From assembly GCA_018263575.1 (NCBI GenBank), contig JAANWX010000081.1, forward strand, positions 1 through 35,221: 35,221 nucleotides of DNA, read 5' to 3'. The position numbers and the translations under genes were made by a program. The notes beneath the pieces were generated by a model that saw only the letters and a list, made by a program, of their open reading frames with translations, did no database searches and was not told the origin of the DNA. The stretch comes from Chloroflexota bacterium. GTDB lineage: Bacteria; Chloroflexota; Anaerolineae; Anaerolineales; UBA11858. Positions 27,021-35,221 of this stretch are shown here, piece by piece; positions within the stretch are counted from its first letter, which is position 1, and each line of letters opens with the position of its first letter.

Positions 27021-27132
27021 TGGTATACAGATGGGTATACAAAATGGGTATACAAAATGGGTATACAAAATGGGTATACAAAATGGGTATACAAAATGGG
27101 TATACAAAATGGGTATACAAACGGGTATTCAG
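27021..27132. repeat. 13-bp tandem repeat TGGGTATACAAAA (7 near-identical units)
   Basis: Units start at 27032, 27045, 27058, 27071, 27084, 27097 and 27110; each carries GTATAC. Confidence 0.95.
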
Positions 27133-27202
27133 GGTAACAGGTTATATAATGGCATACACGCTATGGAAGATGACTGAGTAAGCATCGTTATAAGGAGTTG
27201 TT

Positions 27203-27688
27203 ATGACAATCCAATTTAAAGATTCAAATTATGAGTCTCCGGGTGTCTCGGGCAAGAGTGGTTTTGAAGATTTAGCTTGTTACAAACTTGCTTTGAATGT
27301 TGTTATAAACGCTCATGAGCTTGCGAGAAACTTGCCTCCTGAAGAAAAATATGACTTAGCCCAACAAATTCGCAAATCCTCAAAGAGCGTTACTGCGAAT
27401 ATAGCCGAAGGATATGGTCGATACCATTACAAGGACAGTTTGCGCTATTTATCCATAGCTCGTGGTGAATTGAATGAGACTTTAGCCCATTTTAATAATG
27501 CTCTTGCCCTAAATTACATTCAGCAGGCCTATCACAGAAAAATTCATGGCCTTATACGAAAAACAGAAGTCGCTCTCAATGGCTTTATGTCTTACATACG
27601 CAAACAAGAAAAAGGGAAAGACACATCAAAAAGCAAAAACATTCGAGAAGAGTTTGCGGCTTACCATGCCTATACTTCCAATGACTAA
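27203..27688 (+). CDS. Four-helix-bundle (S23/IVP-type) protein
   Basis: [74 protein letters not shown]. Confidence 0.88.
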   Translation: MTIQFKDSNYESPGVSGKSGFEDLACYKLALNVVINAHELARNLPPEEKYDLAQQIRKSSKSVTANIAEGYGRYHYKDSLRYLSIARGELNETLAHFNNALALNYIQQAYHRKIHGLIRKTEVALNGFMSYIRKQEKGKDTSKSKNIREEFAAYHAYTSND

Positions 27689-27732
27689 TTCTAACACTCG
27701 AACTGAACGTTTTCCTTTTACTCGGTTTACCG

Positions 27733-27875
27733 ATTTGTCCACCTTACCTACCTTGTTTACCCTGTCCACCTTGCCTACCTTGTTTACCCTGTCCACCTTG
27801 CCTACCTTGTTTACCCTGTCTACCTTGCCTACCTTGTTTACCCTGTTTACCCTGTTTACCTTGTCCACTATGTTT
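27733..27875. repeat. Nested 9/27-bp minisatellite (CTACCTTGTTTACCCTGTCCACCTTGC)n
   Basis: Repeated 'ttgcctaccttgtttaccctgtccacc' with internal 9-bp period. Confidence 0.92.
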
Positions 27876-27892
27876 GCCTCGCCTTTTCTCTC

Positions 27893-29017
27893 ATGTTAAA
27901 ACGCATCTCCTCCCTCATCACCAAAGAATTCATCCACCTCCGCCGTGATTGGTGGATGCCGGCCTTCATGCTCATTGGCGGCTTGATGGAGTTGCTGTTG
28001 ATCGGGTGGGCCACTTCCCGCCCCATCAATAACTTGCCGCTCATGGTGCTGGATCAGGACCAGAGCGCGGAAAGCCGGGCCGTGGTTACCGCCCTGGTCA
28101 ACACGGGCACCTTCCACCTGGAAGATCAGCCCCCCGACCGGGAAACCATCACCAACGCCCTCATTCAGAGTGAGATCAACGCGGCCGTCATCATCCCCCC
28201 CGATTTTTCAGAAGATATGGCTTCCTCGACCGGACATCCCACCCTGGTAGTGCTCCTCAACGGCGCGGAAAGCATCCCCGCCACGGCCGCTCTCCGCGCA
28301 GTGGAGGGCGTCACCCGCGATATGGGCGAGCGTATCACCATACAACGCCTGGGTTTGGATGAAAGCGAATTCTCTGGTTTTACGCCCAGTCTTCGCATCT
28401 GGTTCAACGAAAGCCTTAACGAAGCTTTGTACACCACCCCGGCGGAGTTAGGCCTCATGCTGGAGTTTACCGTGCTGCTCTTCGCCGCCCTTTCCTTCTC
28501 CCGTGAGCGTGAACTGGGCACACTGGAGCAATTGCTGGTCATGCCTTTCTCTTCTTTGGAGATCATCATAGGCAAAGCCATCCCCGTAGTGATCATAGGC
28601 TTTGTGGACTTTGTCCTTATGTTAGGTATGGTTCATTTCGCATTCGATGTGCCTGTCCGGGGTTCATTGCCCCTTCTTTTGGTATTGGCTTTTGGTTACC
28701 TTCTTGTTGAATTGAGCAAAGGATTAGTGATCTCTGTCGTTTCCCGCACCCAGCACCAGGCCTTTTTGTTGGTGATGATGATTGGCATGACGGACTTCAT
28801 GTTCACCGGGTATGCCGCCCCCGTGGAGTCCATGCCTCAGGCCGTGCAGTACCTGGCTAACATTGTCCCCGCTCACCACTGGCTGACCATCCTGCGGGGC
28901 ATTCTCCTCAAAGGCGCAGGCCTAGACGTCCTCTGGCCCAGCGTCCTGAGTCTGGCCTTCCTTGGTCTGGTCATCACCACCTTTTCACTGCGTTTTGTCC
29001 GCAAGGCTCTGGATTGA
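27893..29017 (+). CDS. ABC-2 type permease (second)
   Basis: [64 protein letters not shown]. Confidence 0.9.
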   Translation: MLKRISSLITKEFIHLRRDWWMPAFMLIGGLMELLLIGWATSRPINNLPLMVLDQDQSAESRAVVTALVNTGTFHLEDQPPDRETITNALIQSEINAAVIIPPDFSEDMASSTGHPTLVVLLNGAESIPATAALRAVEGVTRDMGERITIQRLGLDESEFSGFTPSLRIWFNESLNEALYTTPAELGLMLEFTVLLFAALSFSRERELGTLEQLLVMPFSSLEIIIGKAIPVVIIGFVDFVLMLGMVHFAFDVPVRGSLPLLLVLAFGYLLVELSKGLVISVVSRTQHQAFLLVMMIGMTDFMFTGYAAPVESMPQAVQYLANIVPAHHWLTILRGILLKGAGLDVLWPSVLSLAFLGLVITTFSLRFVRKALD

Positions 29018-29024
29018 AGGTTGG

Positions 29025-29104
29025 AGAGTAGATAGTGGATAGTAGATAGTAGATATTAGATATTAGATATTAGATATTGGATATTGGATATTGGATATTG
29101 GAAA
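29025..29104. repeat. Degenerate tandem repeat (TAGATATTAGATATTGGATAT)n
   Basis: 'agtagatattagatattagatattagatattggatattggatattggatattgg'. Confidence 0.9.
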
Positions 29105-29111
29105 CTGAATC

Positions 29112-30050
29112 ATGACTTTCGCACTCAGCGCTCGGGACCTCACTAAACAATTTGGCGACTTCACGGCCGTCGATGGGGTCCAATTTGACGTCCACCACGG
29201 AGAAATTTTTGGCTTTCTCGGCCCCAACGGTTCCGGAAAGACCACAACCATCCGCATGATGCTTGGCTTGCTCCAGCCCAGCGCGGGGGAAGCGGAAATT
29301 CTGGGCATGCCGGTGCGGGAGCATATTGGTGAAATCCGCCCCCGGGTCGGTTATATGTCGCAACGCTTCAGCCTCTACAACGACCTGACCGTGATCCAGA
29401 ACCTAGAATTTTATGGGAAAGCCTATGGCCTGACCAACACCGAGCTAAAAGCAAGCCTGGCGAAGGCCCTGGAAATGTCGGGTCTAACCGGGCGCGAAAA
29501 CGCCCTCACCCGCGACCTTTCTGGGGGATGGCGGCAACGCCTGGCCCTCAGCGCGGCCATTCTCCACCGCCCGGAAGTCATCTTCCTGGATGAACCCACC
29601 GCGGGCGTTGACCCCGTCTCCCGGCGCGAATTTTGGGACTTGCTTTACCAATTGGTCTCTGAAAATATCACTGTTTTTGTCACCACCCACTACATGGATG
29701 AAGCCGAACACTGTCACCGTTTGGCTTTCATTCAGCGCGGAAAAATAATAGCCTACGGTTCCCCAGAAGAAATAAAAACCGATATGATGAAGGCCCAGGT
29801 GCTGGAAATCGAGCCTTCGGACGCTGTTCGGGCCATGAAGGTTTTGCGCGCTTTAAAAAACGAAGCCAAACTCCCCATTCAGGAAGTGGAATACTACGGC
29901 GCCCTGGTTCACGTTGTGGCCCCGAACATGAAAAAACACAAAAAAGCCATTGCCGCTGGCCTCCGAAAAGCAAACATAGACCCGGGCCAGATGTCAATTA
30001 TAGAACCCACCTTAGAAGATGTCTTTATCGCCAGCATGAAAGCGAAGTGA
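29112..30050 (+). CDS. ABC transporter ATP-binding protein (second)
   Basis: GPNGSGKTTT, LSGGWRQRLALS, IFLDEPTAGVDP. Confidence 0.92.
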   Translation: MTFALSARDLTKQFGDFTAVDGVQFDVHHGEIFGFLGPNGSGKTTTIRMMLGLLQPSAGEAEILGMPVREHIGEIRPRVGYMSQRFSLYNDLTVIQNLEFYGKAYGLTNTELKASLAKALEMSGLTGRENALTRDLSGGWRQRLALSAAILHRPEVIFLDEPTAGVDPVSRREFWDLLYQLVSENITVFVTTHYMDEAEHCHRLAFIQRGKIIAYGSPEEIKTDMMKAQVLEIEPSDAVRAMKVLRALKNEAKLPIQEVEYYGALVHVVAPNMKKHKKAIAAGLRKANIDPGQMSIIEPTLEDVFIASMKAK

Positions 30051-30132
30051 GCGTGAAACGTGAAGCGTAATGAGTAAAACGTAAACTTCCTCATTACTCA
30101 TCACTCGTTACTCATCACCCACGGAGGTTGAA

Positions 30133-31674
30133 ATGAAAATCAAGAAAATTACTTTAATCTTGGGAATTGCCCTTTTGCTGCTCGTTAGCACAACCGCCTG
30201 TGATGCCACCGGGGAGGAGGCCATCACCGCCTCTGGGGTGGTGGAGGTGGTGGAAGTGGTCGTGGCCCCGGAAGTGAGCGGTCGCGTGGAGGCTATCTCT
30301 GTGGGGGAGGGCGATTCCGCTGCGGAAGGTGACCCACTCTTCACCCTTAAAAACGAGAGCCTGGAGGCCCAACACGCCCAGGCCCTGGCCGCCTATGACT
30401 CTGCTTTAGCCGGGATCGAGACAGCCCAGGCGGCGCTGGAAACTGCGACCGCTGCTGTGGAAGGGGCACGCGCGGAATCCGCTTCGGCACAGGCCGCGGT
30501 TGGGGCTGCTGAAGCCGGGCTAGAACGGGCGCAGACCGCCCTTGATCTGGCCCATGTGCAGTTCGAGCAGCAACTGATGGCCGCTCGTTTAGAGGAGTTA
30601 CCCAACCGCGCCCAGGCTTGGAATCGAGACGTCCCGAATGAGTTCCAGCAGCCGGTGTGGTATTTCCAGAAAGAGGAGATCTTCGAGGCTGCTGAGGCTC
30701 AAATTGAGGCAGCTTTGAACTCCTTGGATAAGGCTCAGGCCAATTATGATACGGTGATAACTGATTCCGGGGATGAGGACTTGGTAGCGGCTGAGAATCG
30801 TCTCAAAGAGGCCCAAGTGGCCTTTTTAATTGCTGATGATTTGCGAGAGCGGGAAATTGACCAGAATGGCCGGGAGTCAATCGACGATTATGTCCAAACC
30901 ATCTATGATTCCGCTGAAGCTGAGTTAGAAGCGGCCCAAACTGAGTTTGAGCAATTGCTTTCTGACGCCGATGAGGAGAAAGTCCTAGAGGCCAGGGCGC
31001 GTTTAGCGGCTGCCAAAGAGCGCTACGAAATTGCCCTGGATTATTATAATTCCCTGCTGACGGGGGAGTATTCTTTGGCCATGGAAGCCGCGGAAATTGG
31101 TCTCGCTCAGGCTGAGGCGGTCGTGAAGCAGGCTGAAGCTGGCCTCTCCCAAGCGGAAGCCGGTGTGGCCCTGGTTGAAGCCAATCTGGCCATCGCAGAA
31201 TCCAACAAGGCCCAAGCTGAGGCTGGGGTCGCTCAGGCCGAGAAGATGGCCGCCCAAGCCGAAGCAGCCCTGGCTTTATCAGAAATTCAACGCCAAAAAT
31301 TGACCATCACCGCCCCCACTTCAGGCGTCGTCATGACGCGCAGTGTAGAGCCGGGCGAACTGGTCATCCCCGGACAGAGCGTGATGGTGATTGGGAAATT
31401 GGATGAACTGCGGGTGACGGTTTATATTCCTGAAAATATCTACGGCCAGGTCAGCGTCGGCGATAGCGCTGAACTCAGCGTCGACTCTTTCCCTGAGGAG
31501 ACCTTCCAAGCCACCGTGCTGCGCATCTCCGATGAAGCTGAATACACCCCCCGCAACGTTCAGACCAAAGAAGACCGCTCGACAACGGTTTATGCCATCG
31601 AATTATCGGTAACCGACCCGGAATCTAAACTAAAACCGGGTATGCCAAGCGATGTGGCCTTTGTGGGCAAATGA
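30133..31674 (+). CDS. HlyD-family membrane fusion protein with long coiled coil, probable lipoprotein
   Basis: Lipobox-like LLVSTTAC; biotinyl-lipoyl-like VVEVVVAPEVSGRVEAISVGEGDSAAEGDPLFTL; A/E/Q-rich coiled coil; ITAPTSGVVMTRSVEPGELVIPGQ. Confidence 0.9.
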   Translation: MKIKKITLILGIALLLLVSTTACDATGEEAITASGVVEVVEVVVAPEVSGRVEAISVGEGDSAAEGDPLFTLKNESLEAQHAQALAAYDSALAGIETAQAALETATAAVEGARAESASAQAAVGAAEAGLERAQTALDLAHVQFEQQLMAARLEELPNRAQAWNRDVPNEFQQPVWYFQKEEIFEAAEAQIEAALNSLDKAQANYDTVITDSGDEDLVAAENRLKEAQVAFLIADDLREREIDQNGRESIDDYVQTIYDSAEAELEAAQTEFEQLLSDADEEKVLEARARLAAAKERYEIALDYYNSLLTGEYSLAMEAAEIGLAQAEAVVKQAEAGLSQAEAGVALVEANLAIAESNKAQAEAGVAQAEKMAAQAEAALALSEIQRQKLTITAPTSGVVMTRSVEPGELVIPGQSVMVIGKLDELRVTVYIPENIYGQVSVGDSAELSVDSFPEETFQATVLRISDEAEYTPRNVQTKEDRSTTVYAIELSVTDPESKLKPGMPSDVAFVGK

Positions 31675-31696
31675 TCTAAGCTCAGGTGTGATTTTG

Positions 31697-32524
31697 TTAC
31701 CCCTTAACAGAGCCAGCCAGCAAACCTCGAATGAAGTATCGGCCCAAGAACAGGTAGACCAACAAGGTTGGCAGGGCGGCCATGAGCGATCCCGCCATGG
31801 GCAGGTTCCACTGCACGGCCCGCCCTCCCGCCAGGTTGGAGAGCGCCACCGTGATTGGTTCGTTACCCGTCCCGCTGGTCAAGGTGACCGCGAAGAGGAA
31901 TTCATTCCAAACCTGGGTGAATTGCCAGATAATCACGACGACAAAGCCTGGTAAAGAGATGGGAAAGACAATTCTTCCGTAGATTTTAAAGAAACCGGCT
32001 CCGTCAATTTTTCCGGCCTCAATCATCTCGGTTGGGATCTCGGCGTAATAATTTCGAAATATTAGTGTCGTAATCGGTAAACCGTAAATGACGTGGACGA
32101 TGACCAGCCCCGAAATGTTGCCATAGAGGCCGATAGTTTTCAAGAAGCGAAAGAGGGGGATGAGAATACTCTGGTAGGGGATGAACATCCCAAAAAGCAT
32201 GAGCATGAAAAGTACGTTGGAGCCAGGGAATTTCCACTTGGCTAACACATATCCGTTAATAGATCCCATCATGGCGGATATGAGTGTGGCCGGAATGACC
32301 AGGCTGAGGCTGTTGATAATGTTTGGCTTGAACTTGATCCAGGCGTCTACAAAACCTTGGAAGAAGACTGGATTGGGTAAGTCCCAGGCTGTTTTTAGGC
32401 TGATCTGAATGGGGTCTTTAAGGCTGGTAGCCACCACCATATAAGCTGGAACTAAAAAGATAATGACGAAAAAAATCAGAATTCCATAGATAAGAGCACG
32501 CCTGAAAGGTCTTGTTGGGTTCAT
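31697..32524 (-). CDS. Carbohydrate ABC transporter permease (MalG type)
   Basis: [29 protein letters not shown]-loop motif. Confidence 0.9.
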   Translation of the reverse strand: MNPTRPFRRALIYGILIFFVIIFLVPAYMVVATSLKDPIQISLKTAWDLPNPVFFQGFVDAWIKFKPNIINSLSLVIPATLISAMMGSINGYVLAKWKFPGSNVLFMLMLFGMFIPYQSILIPLFRFLKTIGLYGNISGLVIVHVIYGLPITTLIFRNYYAEIPTEMIEAGKIDGAGFFKIYGRIVFPISLPGFVVVIIWQFTQVWNEFLFAVTLTSGTGNEPITVALSNLAGGRAVQWNLPMAGSLMAALPTLLVYLFLGRYFIRGLLAGSVKG

Positions 32525-33645
32525 AATTCTTGCTCCGATTTTAAAGTGCTGACCAGATAAGGCACGATGATCACAGCAACCATAATGAGCATGATGATGG
32601 CGATCGCAGCCCCTTTGGCAAATTGATTTCCTCGGAAGGATGTCATGAACATGAGCACGCCAGGCACATCTGTTGTGGCATTATCAGGCCCGGCAATGAC
32701 ATAAATGAGGTCGAAGATTTTGAGGGAGATATGCCCCAGCACAATCATGGCACTGAGTGTGATGGGCATGAGCATGGGGAAAATGACTTTTGCATAGATT
32801 TGGAGTTCGTTGGCCCCATCGACGCGTGCGGCTTCCCGCAGCTCTTCTGGTATTCCACGAATGCCAGCTAGGTACATGGCCATCATATATCCTGCCATTT
32901 GCCAGATTGCTGCGAGAATGATACCAACCATAGCGAGGTTGAAGCCATGGATTTCAGGTACTTTGAGAAGTTGAATTTTGTCAGCCCCACCGCTTAATAG
33001 CCAAACTAATGTTATAAGGCTGATAATGGAGGTGATGATTGCGGTTATATTTTTTTCTTCTTTCCAGTAGCGGTACGAGAGATAAATTAAGGTAATAAGT
33101 AAAATAATTCCTATGCCTTTAGGGAGTTGGAGCCAATCGAATTGGAAAATTTGTGTTCGGCTGGCTATCCATCTGAATTCCCAGGCATCTTTATTGAAGA
33201 GCGTTGGCAGGCGATTAACGCCGCCAACTGGATTGAGAAGCCAATTCCAGACAGTCCCAGTAACAATAAAGGATAATGACATAGGATAGAGGAAGATGAG
33301 TCGGAAAAAGCCTTCGAAGCGAATGCCTTGATCGATTAAAATAGCGAATAATAAACCGAGCGACAAACACCCAATGATAAAGAAAAACGTGAAAAAGAGC
33401 GTGTTCACCAAGCTTTGCCGGAAGCGGATTTCCAATAAGCCTGTAAATAATTTTTTGTAGTTTTGGAGGCCTACAAAATTGCTTTCCTCTGGTTCGCCAA
33501 CCCCTGTCCAATCGGTGAGTGATTGGTAACCTGTCTGGAAAATAAAACCATAAACAAAAATGGCCAGGAAAATTATGGAAGGTAGAAGGACAAGGATGGA
33601 TAGTATTCGGTCTTTATTTCTTTTTATCTTATTGAGGATGGACAT
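32521..33645 (-). CDS. Carbohydrate ABC transporter permease (MalF/UgpA type)
   Basis: [36 protein letters not shown]-loop motif; overlaps the 31697..32524 gene by 4 bp. Confidence 0.9.
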   Translation of the reverse strand: MSILNKIKRNKDRILSILVLLPSIIFLAIFVYGFIFQTGYQSLTDWTGVGEPEESNFVGLQNYKKLFTGLLEIRFRQSLVNTLFFTFFFIIGCLSLGLLFAILIDQGIRFEGFFRLIFLYPMSLSFIVTGTVWNWLLNPVGGVNRLPTLFNKDAWEFRWIASRTQIFQFDWLQLPKGIGIILLITLIYLSYRYWKEEKNITAIITSIISLITLVWLLSGGADKIQLLKVPEIHGFNLAMVGIILAAIWQMAGYMMAMYLAGIRGIPEELREAARVDGANELQIYAKVIFPMLMPITLSAMIVLGHISLKIFDLIYVIAGPDNATTDVPGVLMFMTSFRGNQFAKGAAIAIIMLIMVAVIIVPYLVSTLKSEQEL

Positions 33646-33665
33646 AGCATGACCTCCTTGAGCAA

Positions 33666-33695
33666 GGTGAGGTGTCCCCGAAAGGACACCTCACC
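33666..33695. promoter_or_regulatory. Perfect 12-bp stem / 6-nt loop hairpin between binding-protein and permease genes
   Basis: GGTGAGGTGTCC-ccgaaa-GGACACCTCACC. Confidence 0.85.
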
Positions 33696-33794
33696 ATTTT
33701 GATTTGACGAGTTCCATAGTCTAAGTTTACCAGAAAACAGCACTTTTTGTAAGCAAGTAGTTTTTCTGGAAGCTAGTCTCCGGAACAGTCTTAT

Positions 33795-33864
33795 TCTACT
33801 GGCAAAAATCTACTGGCAAAAATCTACTGGCAAATATCTACTGGCAAATATCTACTGGCAAATA
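33795..33864. repeat. 14-bp tandem repeat TCTACTGGCAAAWA x5, overlapping the stop codon of the binding-protein gene
   Basis: Five consecutive units starting at 33795, 33809, 33823, 33837 and 33851. Confidence 0.95.
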
Positions 33865-35221
33865 CCCGCTTCAACACACAGTTCTTGGAGTGCTTCAGAC
33901 GTAACCGCAGCATCGCCAGAGCTGAGGAAGATTTCCATAGCGCTGGAGAAACCGTTCATGAAGGTCTCATTAGCGGCGGCGCCATGTACCAAACTGGCAA
34001 CCACTTGATCCGAGGACCAATCATCGGCCGCGCTTTGGCTGTAGGCTGAGTACAGGTCTAAGTTGCTGTCCATGTGGGCAGCGATAGAGCCTTTCAGCGG
34101 GTTGAAGGTGTCTTGGCCTTCGACGGATCCCATCAGGCTCAACCAGGCGAGTACTGCTTCTCGGTTGGGAGCGCCTTCGGGGAGGCCGAAGGAGTCAGAT
34201 AGGGCAACGAAAACGCCTTCGGTGCCGGGAGCGGCTGACCAGGCATAATCTTCATTGGGAACCAATTCTTTGGTGGTTTCGAAGTAGCCATTGGCCCAGT
34301 CGCCCATTTCGTTGAAGGCGGCTTCACCATTGATAACCATATCGCTGGCCTGTTGCCAGGAGAGCGTGGTGGCATCTTCGTTGGTGCATTCCAGGATTTG
34401 GCCGAATTTATCCCAGGCGGCGACAACATCATCGTCGTTCCAGGCTTTTTCGCCAGTCCACAGGGCATCCCAACCATCTACGCCGAGTTCGGCAATGGCC
34501 ACAGCTTCCCAAAGGTGATTGTGCGTCCAGTTGGCGCCCAAGGATAAGGGGACCACACCTTGATCTTGGAGGGTGGGGCAAATGGCCAGGAAATCGTCCC
34601 AGGTTTGAGGAACATCAACCCCCCACGCATCCAAGTTTTCGGGAATGTACCAGAGCACGTTGGAGCGGTGGATGTTGACGGGGACGGACCAGATACCATC
34701 TTCGGTGCTCATCAGGTCAATGAGACCTTGAGGATATTTATCGAACCAACCATTCTCTTCATACAAGAAGGTCAGGTCCTCCATTTTGCCTTCGACAACC
34801 CAGGTGCCAATCAGTTCTTGGCCAGCGTGAACCTGGAAAGTATCGGGGGGATCGCCGCCTAGCAAACGTGTCTTGAGCACGGCTTTGGCGTTGACGCCTG
34901 ACCCGCCCGCGACAGTAGCGTTGACGACTTCCACATCGGGATATTTCTCGTTGTAGAGGTCTATGAGGGCCTCGAGCGCGGGGCCTTCGTCACCAGCCCA
35001 CCACGAGAAAATTTCTAGTTCACCGCTTGGGCCTGCGGCTTCTTCCTCTTCGGCCTCAGGAGCTTCGCCGGTGTAGATACCCGATTCAACACTGAGTTCT
35101 TGGAGTGCTTCAGACGTAGCCGCAGCATCACCAGAGCTGAGGAAGATTTCCATAGCACTGGAGAAACCGTTCATGAAGGTCTCGTTAGCGGCGGCGCCAT
35201 GTACCAAACTGGCAACCACTT
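33852..35221 (-). CDS. ABC transporter substrate-binding protein (extracellular solute-binding, sugar type), in-frame tandem fusion, incomplete at window edge
   Basis: GELEIFSWWAGDEGPALEALIDLYNEKYPDVEVVNATV..; the first about 50 aa repeat the C-terminus (VASLVHGAAANETFMNGFSSAMEIFLSSGDAA). Confidence 0.88.
   Translation of the reverse strand, partial: VVASLVHGAAANETFMNGFSSAMEIFLSSGDAAATSEALQELSVESGIYTGEAPEAEEEEAAGPSGELEIFSWWAGDEGPALEALIDLYNEKYPDVEVVNATVAGGSGVNAKAVLKTRLLGGDPPDTFQVHAGQELIGTWVVEGKMEDLTFLYEENGWFDKYPQGLIDLMSTEDGIWSVPVNIHRSNVLWYIPENLDAWGVDVPQTWDDFLAICPTLQDQGVVPLSLGANWTHNHLWEAVAIAELGVDGWDALWTGEKAWNDDDVVAAWDKFGQILECTNEDATTLSWQQASDMVINGEAAFNEMGDWANGYFETTKELVPNEDYAWSAAPGTEGVFVALSDSFGLPEGAPNREAVLAWLSLMGSVEGQDTFNPLKGSIAAHMDSNLDLYSAYSQSAADDWSSDQVVASLVHGAAANETFMNGFSSAMEIFLSSGDAAVTSEALQELCVEAGICQ

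Noticed and set aside
26748-27107. Minus-strand ORF with YPFCIPILYTHFV repeats
   Set aside because: It is the translation of the 13-bp array plus antisense of the permease gene.
27021-27132. CRISPR-like regularly spaced repeats
   Set aside because: The 13-bp units are directly abutting with no spacers, and no cas gene is present.
27546-27899. 117-aa ORF with LPTLFTLST repeats as a real repeat protein
   Set aside because: It overlaps the four-helix-bundle gene out of frame and its repeat part is simply the minisatellite; open frames on both strands are expected from a 9-bp period.
33666-33695. Rho-independent terminator
   Set aside because: On the coding (minus) strand the stem is followed by TTGCTCAAGG, not a T-run, and the permease gene starts about 20 bp later.

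Overview
No tools were used; this is a reading of the sequence and the supplied ORFs. The content (GAF-GGDEF, C25 peptidases, UMF1-type MFS, TP-rich stalk proteins, degenerate minisatellites between genes) looks like an environmental Chloroflexota/Anaerolineae-type genome; that taxonomy is inference. Main blocks: (1) housekeeping genes (methyltransferase, YigZ/IMPACT, PlsY, acyltransferase, MFS). (2) A three-part fusion of a class I SAM methyltransferase, an HgcA/CdhD-like corrinoid domain and about 5 TM helices, followed on the same strand by a truncated four-helix-bundle gene and a small 2x[4Fe-4S] HgcB-like ferredoxin. (3) A decayed zone: MNT gene with HEPN remnant, frameshifted HEAT/AlkD-like gene, frameshifted C25 peptidase. 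(4) A co-oriented minus-strand cluster of about 10 kb: Fn3-like membrane protein, HprK-like kinase, ECF sigma factor, putative anti-sigma, an unlisted 43-aa peptide with a YxxPxI leader-like motif, C25 peptidase, S26 signal-peptidase-like protein, PqqD-like protein, TP-stalk protein, second C25 peptidase. I regard this as a candidate undescribed RiPP-like or peptide-export system. (5) A 5xGAF-GGDEF protein, an HD-domain protein and adenylate kinase. (6) A TetR-controlled export operon with two ATPases, two permeases and a HlyD-like lipoprotein, with a four-helix-bundle gene and minisatellites inside it. (7) A sugar ABC transporter whose substrate-binding protein is an in-frame tandem duplication running off the window edge. 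No rRNA, tRNA or CRISPR array was recognised.
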